A stretch of 64,000 bases of DNA from Lanius collurio (taxonomy: Eukaryota > Chordata > Aves > Passeriformes > Laniidae), in NCBI GenBank assembly GCA_020086605.1, contig JACBWW010000018.1, positions 11,491,389-11,555,388 of the forward strand. Reading direction: 5' to 3'. The stretch's first letter is position 1; every line of letters begins with the position of its first letter. Of the stretch, positions 27,526 to 41,100 are shown in pieces. The notes below the pieces were generated by a model. The model ran no database searches. It saw nothing but the letters and a program-made list of their open reading frames with translations, and was not told where the DNA came from. The translations under genes were made by a program, and so were the position numbers.

Positions 27526-29926
27526 ACCTGAAAACATCATGTATGCAGAGATTCAGAAAGCCTGAGTGCCAAGCTCTGTCTGATCTCGTTTCTCAGCCTC
27601 TTAGGATCTGGCATATCCACCCCCTATTTCAGCTCCTCCAGAGTCAGGTCTCAGCCTCCCAGAGCACCTCACACCAGAGTGTGATCAGAATTTATGGGGA
27701 ACACAGGTTATTGCAAAACAAACCCTTTGTGCTGCTACTTTCACTCCTATTACTGAAAGCCACCTGCATTAAACACCAAGGCTGATGCGTTGCTGAAATA
27801 ACTTCATGCCATCAGTGTTGTGCAATTCTCAGCCTGCAGTCTGTGCAGCATAGCCTTTAACATACAGGTACTCTTAGATAATGCCACAACTCAAAATCAT
27901 AACCCTAGTAGTCCATTTTCCCCAGCACAACACTTAATTATGCAATACAGTTTGGAAAGAGAAGCAAAAAGAAAAAAAATAGGACTACACCCTAATAAAC
28001 AACTTTGTCTTATTCTTCACAACATATGTTGTTGGCCACAGTTGACAAAAGGAATTTGGAGCAATTACAGATTAACTACAAATACAGCCAAACCCAAAAG
28101 CAGAGAGGATGCAGACTGACCTACCACTAAATAGCCATAGTCTATAATATTTCTGAATTAGCTAATTCGTTTCAATTCATTGATTCTTACATCAGCAAAC
28201 TGTACACCTGCTCTGGCAATGCCTGTTTCAGCTGCAGCTCGATGTTGCCCTCCTGTGGGCCGAAAAAAGGGAGAGCCCTTGAGCTCCTTCACACCTTCAC
28301 CACAGCAAGAGAAATCTGGGCATTATTTGCTTCTTTCCAGCTGAGAAGCAGTAAACACAGATGAGCTGAATTCCTGCAAACCATGTAAATGTAACATTGT
28401 ACTCAAGATTTAATCACTTCTGGACTTCTATGGAAAAAATCTGCTGCATAGGAAATTATTCTATAGGAATAAACATCTGCACCTTGCCAAATCAACCACA
28501 GATTACAAGATGGTATTTAGGCTGACTTTCTTCCAGCCAAGGGAGGGAAGGAGATAGATGAAGTTTGCTGGAACAAAAACAAGTCTGCCATTTTTTTCAC
28601 CAGTTTTTAATAGTAGAGTGAAAGTTTTTCATCCTTTGCATGACAAGCAGGGGGCTTCAGTCTTGAGGACTCCCAGATATAAACCACTTTTGCTTGAAAT
28701 TTGATGACGGCCTCTCCCTTGCCTAGGCTGGGGTGAATTTGTCTGCAAGAGCCTTGTTATAACAAGAGTTTAGCATTTGTCACTTGTGACTCTTCCCATG
28801 TTTTGTCACTTGGGGACTGCAGGTCCCATTTCTGTACCAGTCTGAATTTGGGGCCCGTGTGTGTTCTGAACCGTGGTCACATTGATTTGGGGGTGGCAGG
28901 CAGCTAATCTTCCACTTCCTACGGGTGGGGTAAAGGAGCACATTCCCCACCAGTAGGAGGTAGGAAATGCTCCAAAAACAGTGATTCACAAAACACCGAC
29001 ACCACTCACATACTGGGAAGCTAACAACATGATTTCTTCATGCCAGAAGCAACAGCCAGGAGACAGGATAGGATTACCCAAGCTATGTGAGAAAAGAGCA
29101 TACTCCTTTTCTTGTTCTTGATTCATGAGTAGTAAGAGCTATGAGGAACACAGACTAACATGGCTTGTTTTGGTACTTACTTTGGTAATTAATAATTCTT
29201 TCTGTGAAGCCCCAGAAACTGTGACATCTGTCACTCCAATAATGTTGACTCCCCCAAGACCCTTCTAGGAACTGCACAGAGCAATGGGAAGGAAAAGGTG
29301 TTTGAGGCACCTGCAAGAAGAACCTGACCTCCAATTCCTCTTACCAGAGTGGCACAGCTCAGGTCTGTTCCAGGGTCATCGGGGAGAGACGGTCTGACTT
29401 GCAGTCTGTGGAGTGAGACCATCCTCCATCCCATTATATTTATGGCCCTCAAGAACAAAATCACATTAAGCACAGAGTTTCAGGTTATTTATTCCTCTGA
29501 AGATGCAAGATGTCCATAGCAGTGTTCCAAACAAAAGAAAAATGGTTAAATCTTTAGCAATAGAATTTGACTCTACACGTAGTCAACATGAAGCAATAAG
29601 TTGTGTAGTCTTGGATCATTGGTAAAACCCACCTCTGAATCCAGAAATGCACTTTGTGGCTGAGTCTCACTTGCTATAGGCCAAGCCAACATCTTAAATC
29701 CAAACACAACCTCACACAGAGGAAGCTGAGGTCAGACAATTGTGGCTTGGGTTCATGTCTGCTCGCTACCAAGTCAAAGGCTTCCTTCTCAAAAACAGAG
29801 TGCTAATGATCAAGTGACAACCCAAATGCAAACAAGAAAGAAAGCACCAAGACAACATCTGGAAGCAATACTGGTAGGAAGAGAACATGAAGACGTGGCC
29901 AAATGCTTCACTGCCAAAGAGGGGTG

Positions 29927-29944
29927 AAAAAAAAAAAAAAAAAA
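29927..29944. repeat. Poly-A tract
   Basis: An 18-bp A run. The sequence before it shows no recognisable processed-gene copy. Confidence 0.85.
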
Positions 29945-31279
29945 TATTTATGACAAGGGGCTTTCCCCTGCCTGTGTTCAAAGATCATCAACAGAGCATC
30001 TGTGCAGAGTAAAAGACTAGGAGAGAAAGTACATACGTGGCGAGGGAATGAGGACAGTAGAAACTGCTAGAAAAGCAAATCCAAGCTAGCTAAGGAAAAA
30101 GCAGCTGATTAGCATGCAGTCAGTTGAGATCTACCCAATAAACAGCATAATCAGCATTCATACACATCTCTCCAATAAATCCTTGTAAGAGCCACCATTT
30201 CCCCTTAACAATCATGAAGTTTAAGTCAGAAATCACCATGCACTGGCAAACAAAGTCAAATTTCTGAAATCTTTCTTACCACAATCAATCCATTGATTAG
30301 GCATAAGCATAACACAAGGAATCAAGTTAATAAAATCCCCAGAAACTATTACAGTAGTGCTTAGGTTACAGTGTCTGCTGCCACAATGAATTCAGACGAA
30401 TTCCAGACACCAGCCAGCAAAGAAAATACGTTGAAGCAGAAGGAAAGTTTTAAAGCAAATCTGTGCATTTCCTGAAATGGTGATCTTGCTGGATCTTGTT
30501 TCTGAGGAAGAAGAGGGAGGGAAAAAATAAAATTAAAAGCTACTTTTGTCTCCTCTTCTGCAACAGCTTTAACAGAAACATTCCTCCTTATTCCCTGTCC
30601 AGTTCTTATACTAACACACCTTCAGGGCAGATTTCCAAATACTAGGACATAGACAGAGATTAAGGACAAATATTTACTCTGTTGTGGATGGGAAAAAGTG
30701 AGGGGCAGCAAAACCCAGGTTTGCTGTCTTATAAAAAGAGAGAGATGCATGTTGCCAAAAGCACCCATGGCCTGGTTTCCATTTCCCAGCTCCCAATGCC
30801 TCTCTGTGGGAGGCTGAGGCTCCCAGCGGTGTGGGGAGAGCCCACAGCCTGGCAGCAACCAGGGCTCACGGTCTCTGTCCTCAGGAATAAGCTCTGGCAC
30901 AAGCCTTCAAGCTGAGCTTCCTCCTCAGGGGCTGCAAACACAGGAGCCAACACCCACCAGAGTCAGAACATGGAAAAATCTGTTGTCTGTACAAACTGCT
31001 CTTAGAAGACATGGTTCTGAAGCTGAAAGCACTTTTAACCTACTGTTGAATTATATAATGAAGCAAGAGACAAATTACTGTCTCTTTCCACCCCGCTTGA
31101 AGTGAGTTTCACAGGCTTTATTCTTCCTCCGAATCACTTCAGCTCTGAAACAGTCTTCCAGTTAAACAGCCATTTCTAAAAGCGCTTTCATCCAAATGAC
31201 AATTCAAATAAAATATACTACACACATTTACTTGTCCCTAATAGCACCTTCCCTGATGGATATATACTTTCCATACATC

Positions 31280-31370
31280 TAGGAGATGAAACCCGACCAG
31301 AGAAGAGAAGAATTCACGAGGATGCAGGATATGATGAACAAGCAGCTGCTTTATTAGCAGCCATACAGCT
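31280..31370 (-). mobile_element. Possible LTR 3' end (R-U5-like)
   Basis: On the minus strand, GCTGCTAATAAAGCAGCTGC is followed by a pyrimidine-rich stretch ending near GGGTTTCATCTCCTA. This resembles the AATAAA plus U5 section of an avian ERV LTR. I cannot place the other end; GC-richer sequence extends to about 31.9 kb. Confidence 0.35.
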
Positions 31371-32905
31371 CTTGATTTAGAGGCTCCATTCACTCAGAGC
31401 TGAGGAACATCTTCTGTGCCTGATGCTATAAATGTCAGTCGGGACTAAAAATGGCAACAGGATTTCTGTTGTTGCTTCCCAGCCATGTCACCCGAGCCCA
31501 GTGAAGCTGAACGGCAGATAGAGGAAGCAGAAACCCTGGCAGCGGCACAACAGCCCCAGCTCTTGCATCCCCACCTCCTCCTGTGTCCCTGCAGAGAGGA
31601 TGGCTGTCGAGGGAAAGCAGAGCCATGAAAACAAACAGGTCTCCCAGCGACCGCCCACAACCCAAAGCACAGACTGAACCCGCTCTGCATCTCCAAACTT
31701 TCCACCGATGTGATGAAAGCCTCGGCTCTCCAGCACTGCCTCGTTCTTTCAAAACTGTCTGGGACTGCCAGATCTGTTCTCATCCTTGGCCAAGAATGAC
31801 CTCTCAGAATAAACACTGCATGACTTACCCAGCTGACAGCCCAGCTGTGGTTGCAGAGTGCTGCAGGATAACCAGGGCATCCAGCGGGACGCTGAAGACC
31901 AGCACCGTGGTGTTTGGGAAGCTGTGCTGACACGTGGCACGAGTGACTTGATGCACCTTCATATTTCCAACACCCTGCTTGCTTTGTAAAGAAAGTTGTT
32001 TTCACCCTTGCCCCATCAATCTGCTTTAACCTGACTCAGTTCAACCAACCCCAGAAGTCCCATGGTAAGTAAAGATACTTGTTGTGTTTTCCATTCTTAT
32101 AGGAAAAAAGGTTCTTAACCCTTTATTCGCTCCTTCACTGCATTTTGAAGGAGCAAAACATTAACTAACCACTACACAAGATAAGGAAGGATTTTTTCTG
32201 GATTAGTCTTAAGGTCATTTTAGGAATTTCTTTATTTTCCAGTTATTTTTTTGGAAATGCTCCTCCCATTCACCACATCTAGAAAGGAAATCTCTCAGCA
32301 TGAAAAGGCTCCATGTGGTTCAAAACTGTTACTTTTCAGCTCACACAGAAGGGGAAATCAACAATCTCTAGTAAGAAAACAACTGCAGTTGTATTCTCTG
32401 ATCTGCCACACCCATAAGTCCAAAAGCCAGTCAAAAAAATTCAAACTGGCATTACTCACCAAGAAATTGCCTCCTCTGATACTGAATTCCTTTGACAATA
32501 ATGACTTCCTTTGACAATAAAATTACATTGAAACAATTGAACTTTGCCAACAGAGAACTTACGAGGCAAGGCAACACACAGATTTCACATTCTATTAGTC
32601 AGCAGCCAAAGATATAGTCCAGAGCAAGTAAAGGAAACAAATTAACAATGAATATTGATAAAACATAATAGCCCATACAGTTTTAAGGTGTAAAATATAC
32701 ATAATTTTTCCTTTTTGTATTTTTCTCTGCAGCCTACAAACCACATAATCAGTTAATGCATTCACTGAAGTATACAAAGTTTCCATTTAAATTTTTCTGA
32801 CTTGACTGAGTAGACAAATCCATCAAATTAGAGCTGATAAGAATGGCTGAAATCCAGCTACCTCTTGTTAAGAAACTTCCAGAAATGGTTCTGTGCAGTT
32901 TGTTG

Positions 32906-32922
32906 TTTTTTTTTTTTTTTTT
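32906..32922. repeat. Poly-T tract
   Basis: A 17-bp T run in non-coding sequence. Confidence 0.85.
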
Positions 32923-33589
32923 AGAATATAGTTTTAAGTTCCTTATTACTTTTCTGACCTAGCTTTGAAAACATACAAGTAAATGTATTTTTCAGTGGTC
33001 ACATTTGATGATGTTTTGGTAAAGACTAGGAAAAACAAAAATAAAATTAGGGTTTCAGTATCTGGAACAGTACAATTTCAAAGAAACATGATGGCATTTT
33101 ACTTCTGGGAAGAAACAGTTACTTTCTCTTATCCAAATAATTAGCAGAAAGGCTTGGAAAAGGGGTCACACCTCTCCAGGTAACATCAATACTTACCAAG
33201 TACATCATATGGAAATGGCACATTCAACCAACATCTAGGAAAACACTAACCACACTATTAGCCCCACCACATATTAACATAACCTCTATATATTAACATT
33301 TAAATTTACAGCAGTGTGAGAGTCAGAGGCTGCATTTCATTAGAATGTCAAACAAGTACAGGAGAGACTGAGCATGGAGGAGGAGGCCTCTCTGCTGATG
33401 AGGGAAGAGATGCTCCTGCAGCATCACATTGGCTGCTGCCGCTCTTGGCTCCCGCAGTCCAGCAGATTTTGGGTTCATACCAGAAGACATTTTTAGAAAG
33501 TAACAGAATAGGACCAGGGAAAAGATCCTGCACCAAACATAATCAGCTTTCTGGGAAAGTTTTGTCTTTCTCTCCGTGCTCTGCACACA

Positions 33590-33760
33590 GAGCTGGCAGA
33601 GGGCTGTGTCTGGTATTTGAGGCCATCCCTGCTCAGAGCCCCCTCCCGCCCCAGCCGGGCTGCTGGGAAGCGCTCGCGGGAATCACGGACGCTCGCCTGG
33701 CAAGGGAGTCACTCAGCCAGGGGCCATGGCCAAGGCTGGAACCCGAGAGCCTGCAGCCTC
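33590..33760. other. Small CpG-rich pocket in intergenic DNA
   Basis: A short stretch is much richer in G+C and CpG than its surroundings (CCCGCC, GCCGGG, AAGCGCTCGCGGG, GGACGCTCGCC). It falls within a 172-codon open frame (33316-33834, plus strand) that shows no recognisable domain. It could be a small regulatory element, a non-coding RNA promoter or an eroded repeat. I cannot decide among these. Confidence 0.3.
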
Positions 33761-35126
33761 TTCCCAGATTTGCTGCCAAATGGAATGAACAAATCAGTTC
33801 TTCTGAGGCACAATTTTCCCATCAAATACTTTGACGCACTTAGATGAAAGGCTGTGCGAGCGCTGCTCTGTTACCAGAAACTATTTCATCCTCTCCCAGG
33901 TTGTAAATTGCAACTTCTACCCAAAAATGTGGGTATGCGAGAATTATTCATGACATTTTTAGGTACATGTGGACAAATGCACACTGTCCAAATATGACCA
34001 TATTGCTTGACTTGAAGCCTATAACTGTACCTTAAGTATTATGTAGAAGTACTTTTGCAGCTTTTATTTCTGTCCTAATTTCTATTATCCAGACTCTCTC
34101 CTGGTTTTAACAAGCATTTGTAAAATTCAGTTTTGGACGCAGGATGGCAGAGTATATAAGCACTACTTTATCTACAACTTCCCACCAGAGAAAAAGTACA
34201 CAGATAAGACAAAGCCTTTTTTGACTTCCATTGTCTGTTTGCCCATATTTTTATTAACTAGGTTAAATAAATACTTTGACCTCCCCAGCAAATTACAGAA
34301 GAGAGTTTATAGAACACACAGATCATGAAATGGAGAGAGGTCATTTCCAAGAAGAGGCTTAAGTCAAATGGGCAGAAATTCAGCATTTTGTAGGCATGGC
34401 ACCAAAACAGATCTCTCTATTTTATTGTTCATACATAGTGCTATTTTAATTGTTTCAAAAATATGGTTATTTAGTCTCTATTTATCAGAGTTTCAAAGAT
34501 TATTCTTGTGCACAGCCTTAAGTAACCACCAAATAAATCAAATCATGTTTTTGTGGTACATTTACGCAATACATACCCAAGATAGCAGAATATATGACCA
34601 GAAGCATAGCAGACAGGCTGCTATGATAGGACTATCCAAAACTCAGTCCTAAATTATAAGCCTTTTTTCATGCTGTTATTAGTCTTGGTTTAAGTTTAGT
34701 GAATTTGAAAATTCTAATAGCCTTCTGCCCCAAGGTCTCATGAAAATGAGCACAGAAAGCACCATTAAATATTCAGAGGGCCTTCTTTGAGCTTTATGTA
34801 TTGCCATTTATAATCAAAACATAATGCACTCCAGCTTGTAGAGGGTAGCAGTTCAGTTCAAAGAGTTTTTACACACCTTCAAATAATTTCCTGAGTGATA
34901 AATAAATACAAAATTGACACTGTGCAAAGCTGTTAATCCACTATCTGTGCAAGCCTTTAGACAGTCCTGAACATACTGCTAGTCTAAAAAGGAAAGTAAA
35001 GTTTTATTTTGGCATTTGGTTTGAATGTAGTTATTTCTGAACTAGAGGAGGGATGGATGAAGAGGAACTGGAGCCTGAAGAAGCATACCATGAAGAAACC
35101 ATACTTCACATTTAAGTAGAATTTTT

Positions 35127-35147
35127 ATTGCCAATGGTATTGGCAAT
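35127..35147. repeat. Perfect 9-bp inverted repeat
   Basis: ATTGCCAAT, a 3-bp spacer, then ATTGGCAAT form a perfect hairpin and present a CCAAT-type core on both strands. The context is non-coding. Confidence 0.7.
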
Positions 35148-38100
35148 GTTGTTGGACAGTTTTCTCCTTTCCCACACCACTCTACTACAAAGAAAAACAT
35201 TCATAATTCAAAACTTAGGCGGTTGGAAAGCTAGATGAAAAGGAAGAATATTCTCTTTATCAAGGTTCACTTTATACAGAAGGCCATCAATATGCTGAAC
35301 TCAAGCCAGGTGGGAACACAGAAAGTAGCTCTGTATCTACAACCAACTTCCAGGAATCCAAGAGAAGCCATGAAGTGTTTCATAAAACAGTGAGGAAGGA
35401 CTTCAGGCAGCTCTGTAATCACTTTACCAGTGGACCACAGGCATTTAGGAAAATACTGGATTCAAGAAAGAAGCTGGCACAAGGGATGGAGAAATGCCAT
35501 GCATTAGTGCTCTGCTTGCACCACGAGTCTTTGCACCAAGCAATACACACAGAGGCAGCACAGTAAAGTCAAAAAATAATGAATTAAATTTATCTAACAG
35601 CTGTCGGCAAGGAAACAAAGAGTTTCAAGTTGGGTGGGGAGTAGGAGTTCCAATTAGTGGCCTTATAAATAATTCTTATTGTTTCCACTGGCCAAATGTG
35701 AGAAATGATAGCAGAGATGCCTACTGTGAATTCAGCCCCGTAGAACAGAAAATGAAAGACAGCAGAGGATCTGTTAACTTCTGACATGATCAGAATATTT
35801 CACTCTCCATTACAGCTTGGCAAGTGGATTGAAATAAGACATTTAATGCTATTTTTTGCATGAAGGGTAGACCATGATATGCAATGTTGTCACTTGCTCA
35901 CTCAATTCCACTGCCTTGCACTTCTTCTAAACTCATTTCCTATAGATTAAGATTTATAGCTTTACTTCATATACATCCACTTGGTTCCATTATTAAAGAA
36001 GAAACGCCAACAAACAAAAACAAACCCCCCAAAAAAACAAACCTAAAAACTTATTTCTTTCCTTCAAAAAATGAAACTGAATCCCAAATCAGTTTTCTTT
36101 AGTAGGTTTGGTTTTTTTTTTTTTAAATCTGCAAGCTTCAGTAGTAAAAGGAAAATGTTCTTATCATTAGCAACAAACACTCATCACTTTTCAGGCATTT
36201 AAAAGAGAAAATATTAAAATCTAGTAAGGTTTGATGTAAGTTTTTATCATGAGCAGATTTTCTGTAGAAGAGATTCAGTCCAAAAGAGCTTCCTTGCCTT
36301 GCTTTTGAAGTAAAGAAGCAGCACTACAATACAGCATGCTGCACATAAAATCTTCAGCTTGGAGATAAGCATATCAAAAACAAAAAGGGCAAAAGCAGAT
36401 GGGAATATTTATAAAAGAGCTATGGAAAAGCAGAATTTATATATGAGTTACTTACAATAAATACAAGAGTACGCTTCTCTAAAGTTTTTTTGTGAAGCAA
36501 AAAAATATTTTTCAGCCTTACGAGACCAATTCCTTTTACATTAGCAAGGAGCTGCAGTTTTACTTCATGCATATTTTACTCCATTATCTGGAGAAATCAA
36601 ATAACTCTGGAATGGAATTTTCAACAAAAAGAATAATATTTGCTTATTGCAGATCTCGTACACTTTGTCAACCAGAGCTTCTTTATATTTAACCACTCAG
36701 ATTAAGTATTTTTACCATTTCTCTGAAAGAAAGAAGCGTTTACTTCTTACTTCTATAGTTCTAGCAATTTACATTCTTGAAGAACTTTATTATCTCCCTT
36801 CATTTCCCTATTAAAAACAAGAAACAAACAACCAAGCAAATAAAAAGGGCATAGCAAACCAGCCCTGGTCAGTGCCATGGAAAAAACTCAGAGTGTGGTA
36901 TCAGCCTTCCCTCTTCCAGAGGCGTTTCTGTGTCTCAGTGCTCTGCTTGGACACCCATCAGGCCCTGGTGCTACTCTACAGGGGCCACCCTGCTCCCACA
37001 GATTCACAAGAAAAACAACAGAAAGAGCTCTGGCTGGATTTCTTAACTGGATTTTTCCAAGAGAGAGAAGCTTCAGTTGCTCCCATCCTCAAGGAAAGAG
37101 CGCCTTTAATTCCCAACTGTAAGGGCCAGGTGAAATTTCAGCATCTTTTGAGATGAGCATCCCTTCATTCAACAATTTTCTTATTCCTAACTGTGAAGCT
37201 TGTCCAAGAGACCAGAATTGTGCACCTATATTCTCTCAACCCTCGGCCTCTGTGGTCTCACTATCAAATTACACCTCCTGCTTTGCAGGAAATAGATGAA
37301 TTAGAAATTTAGGCCCAAGAATTTAGAAAGCTTCTTACCAGCTCTCATGTACCCACAGCAGAGGACATGTTGAAGCTGTGTGCAAAAGCTTGTTCTAGCT
37401 GAAATTAATCCTTACATCAGCAACCTGCATTCATAAATGCAATCAGTGTCAGTTCTGCGTGAAATCTGTCAAAAATACACCTGGTCCCTATACTTGATTA
37501 CTTTTTGCCTGCTGGCTCAGCAGAACTTGCCTTGGAATTGTAATGCCAAGCATGAGACTGGGTAGGTATTAGAGCTACATGGAGTATTGCATGTGGGGGC
37601 ATCTGAGCTAAGGAACCTTGAGCAGGCTGGTAGTTTGGCTTTATTTCTGAATACAGATGTTTTAATGATATCTCTCATTTTGACTGTACACGAACAAAAG
37701 GCCCTTCAGGAATAAAGTCTGCAACTAGAAGCTCTTTTTAAGTAGAGATAAAATTGTACTAAGAAAAAGCATTGGTCTTCAGGCTGCGGTACTTTAATGA
37801 CATTCCTCAAGTACCATCTCAGGGTTCTGGTCACAAAATACTCCATGTAGGGAATATTTTTGTTGTCTTAATGGCTGCAAAGTTTTTCTCTCCTTTGCAA
37901 TATAATCTCTGGTTCTTTGTTGGGGTTTTTTTGAGCTTTTTGAGCATTTGAATGCTGCTATAGCAGTACATTAATGTGCCTTTGTTCCCTTCAGACTAAA
38001 AATAAATAAAAGTGGGAACAGCTTGCCAAAAACAGATCCATTTATTTGCTCAAACATTTCAAGAACACCTGCAGAGCTATTTTGGAAACATACTGGGATG

Positions 38101-41100
38101 GGATGTCCACTCAGCTTTTCCTGTTTGTGTAACTTCAGGTAGATTATGTCTAGCTAATAATGGAAAACACAGAGCATTTCCCATACATTTATGTTCAGGC
38201 TAAATAACATCTCATTTTTTCCTACTTTTGCTATTTTAACAACTAATATGGATCAATTAATTCACGAAAAGTTCATATTCATATGCCCTTTTTGTGAGTA
38301 ATATTTAGAGAAAAATTAAGCCCTGCCTGTGTACTCTTCTCTGCACCCTAATTTTCAGAAAAACGGGATAATTCTTTTGAGTATGAGCTGCACAATGAAA
38401 AAATCCTATCTGCAGAACAAGGCCAAGATACAGCCAGGCTATAGAAAACAAATCAAGCACGAGTCTGTGTTCATACACATACACTGATGGATAATGAGAT
38501 GAAGATGTAAAAGCCCTCACCACACACCGACCACAGCAGTGAAACACGGCACTGGCCACCTGCTCCAACAGCCACAAGCAGTGCCACTGCTCAGGATGAA
38601 GGATTTGCCCATGGGATCCAAGAAACTGCTCTTCCCTGGAGCCCTCTATGTCTGTCTTATCCCACTGGCTGCATACACTACTAGAAAAAAATCAGGAAAC
38701 CTCATCTGTACTTTTTTACAGAGCACAGCTCAGTTATACCTCTGATATACAATAGCTCCTTAGTTCTGATCCTAAGGCATCCTCCATTACCACAGAAGCA
38801 GCAGTTTAAAAATTTACATTTCAAGAACACTTTAGAATAAAGATCCCTTGTCTCTGTCTTCCTTGCTCCTGCCTCCATTCGTGCAAAAGCCATCGGCCAC
38901 CCATGCTTACTTTTTGTCCCTGGAAAGCTGACATCTGGCAAACACATGAGACATGGAGGGGGCATGGTTTCGATGCAGAGACGTGCACTGGATGCCTGAG
39001 TGATGGGGACACAGGGAATGAGACTAAAGGAACTAAAGGTTCACAGCACATGGTGCCAAAATGCTCTCATGCAGATTAACACATGTGGTTGAAGTATAAG
39101 AACTGAGAATTTCCTTTATTTTCAAGTAACACAATCAAAATGTCCCATTTACAATTTCTGATGGCACAGCAAAGACAAGACTGCAACGGCTGGATCTAAA
39201 AATTCTAAGGCAAATCACTATTTCATATACCAGGACCCATCCTACTTTATGTGGTACGTGTTTTAAACAATGACTAAATGCTTGAAATAGCTCCCTGGAT
39301 GAATCACAGCGCACAAAAGTGATTCAGATATGATGAGTTTCTAAATTTAGCTGTGCCAGAAGTTCATTGTTGCACCGTGTATCCGCCCACCTCGTACATT
39401 CTCCCAGCACCACCAAAGATAAAACTAGCTTCTAGTAGCTCATATTTAATACTTTCTGCCCCACCTTCTCATGCACTCTGTTTATTTCATGCTGGGGTAG
39501 CTTCCTTTAGAAGGCACTTCCTACAGAAATGCCTTAATTGCACCATGTCTGTGTTGGAAGCCTCTGAGGAAAAAGGAAGTTAACCCCCCCAAATCATCAT
39601 CTCTCACAAGCTCAGAGACTGGATAGAATTTAGGAGTTAAAACATCAGAGGAGTTACAAAACACACTCCAATTTCTCCAAGCTCTTTGTACACATCCTGG
39701 GGGCAACTAAGTTGGATCAAACTCTAGCAGCAAACCCAGGATTTCTCTGTAATCAGTGTGCTTACTGTGAGACCAGAGCAGCATGCAGCTCCTTCTCTCT
39801 GGTACCCTCATCATCTCCATCCTGACTGCTACCACGAGAGGTGGAGAAAGATTTATTGCTCAAATATTAACATCACAAGTTCAATACACCTTCCCCTTGC
39901 ACATGAGTGATAGTTGTTATCAGTCAGCAATTTGATTTAAGAAACAAAGACCTGAGCAGTTTTTCTGCTAGTCCTGCTGCTAGAGACACAGAGAAGTGGA
40001 AAACAGCAAGGCTGAAAACCTCCTCTTCACACACTGCCAGGGGATGACCATACATTGTGAGACATCAGTAACCCATGTTCTGAGAAAGCTCAAAGCCTGT
40101 AGTGCTAGTCAAGCCCACTCTGAAGGGTAGGTCCTGATGTTTTACAGTATTAAATACAGGCTTACATTGCTGCTCACACTAATTGTCATTCCAAATCAGG
40201 CCGTGAAAATGCAACACTTTCATGCCCTGTCTACACTACACACATTGTAGCAAGGAAGTACCTTATAATAAATTCGTTCTGCCCCCTTCTTCCTCTCTCT
40301 GCTTCCCTCTCTCAACAGAGTGAAGAAACAAAATGGTGCAGTCATTAGTAATTGAGCAACTCCTTTCACAACTAAGCAAAATTCTGGGAAATAGGAGAAC
40401 TCTGGTTTGAGGTCAGAAGAAGAGTTCCTGACTAAGTCTGTTCCTATATGACTATACAGCTCCCTTGCCAACCTCAGGCACTCAGACACCATACACCAGA
40501 AGTGAAGCAGGCAACTACAAAGGGATCAATATTCAGGACCCAAAACACAAGTGGGTGTTTTCAAGAAAGCGCAGTTTTCTCCACTGCCTAAGCAGCACAG
40601 CATCACCCCAGGCCCATACCCTCCTCAGTGGCTCTCAGCTTTGCTACTTCTGCAGCTGCACTGATGCCAATACAGGCTGTAACCATGCTGACTGAAATCC
40701 TACTTTTGAACTGTTGCCACACTCTATTAAATAACTTAAGACTAATATGATTTTATCAGAGAGCTGATCTTACATTTGGATCCTCATGCAAAATAATCCT
40801 GAGGGGCACTGCTCTAACACAGCCAAAACAGCTTTTCTGAAGTGGAGCTTAATCCAGAAAACTCACTTTCCAGAAGTAATAAATTACCAAGAAAAAAAGA
40901 TGATCCTGCATTTAACAGCCTTAGCATCATGCCAGGAAATCAACTGCTTCTCAGACCTCCTCCTGTTAGTTTAGGATTGAGGAGCTATAGGAATACAGCT
41001 CTGTGCAAACAGCTGCAGAAGGAAACAATTGTGTGGGGTGAATTTTGAACTTTCACCCATGCCTTCCTCATTCTGCCTTCCCCCAGCCCTAAAATACAAT

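Noticed and set aside
31445..32005. A 186-codon minus-strand open frame
   Set aside because: No recognisable family, alternative frames are also open, and it adjoins an LTR-like end.
33316..33834. A 172-codon plus-strand open frame
   Set aside because: No domain, signal or repeat structure was recognised, and GC-rich sequence lowers stop-codon frequency. It is kept only as a CpG-rich pocket.
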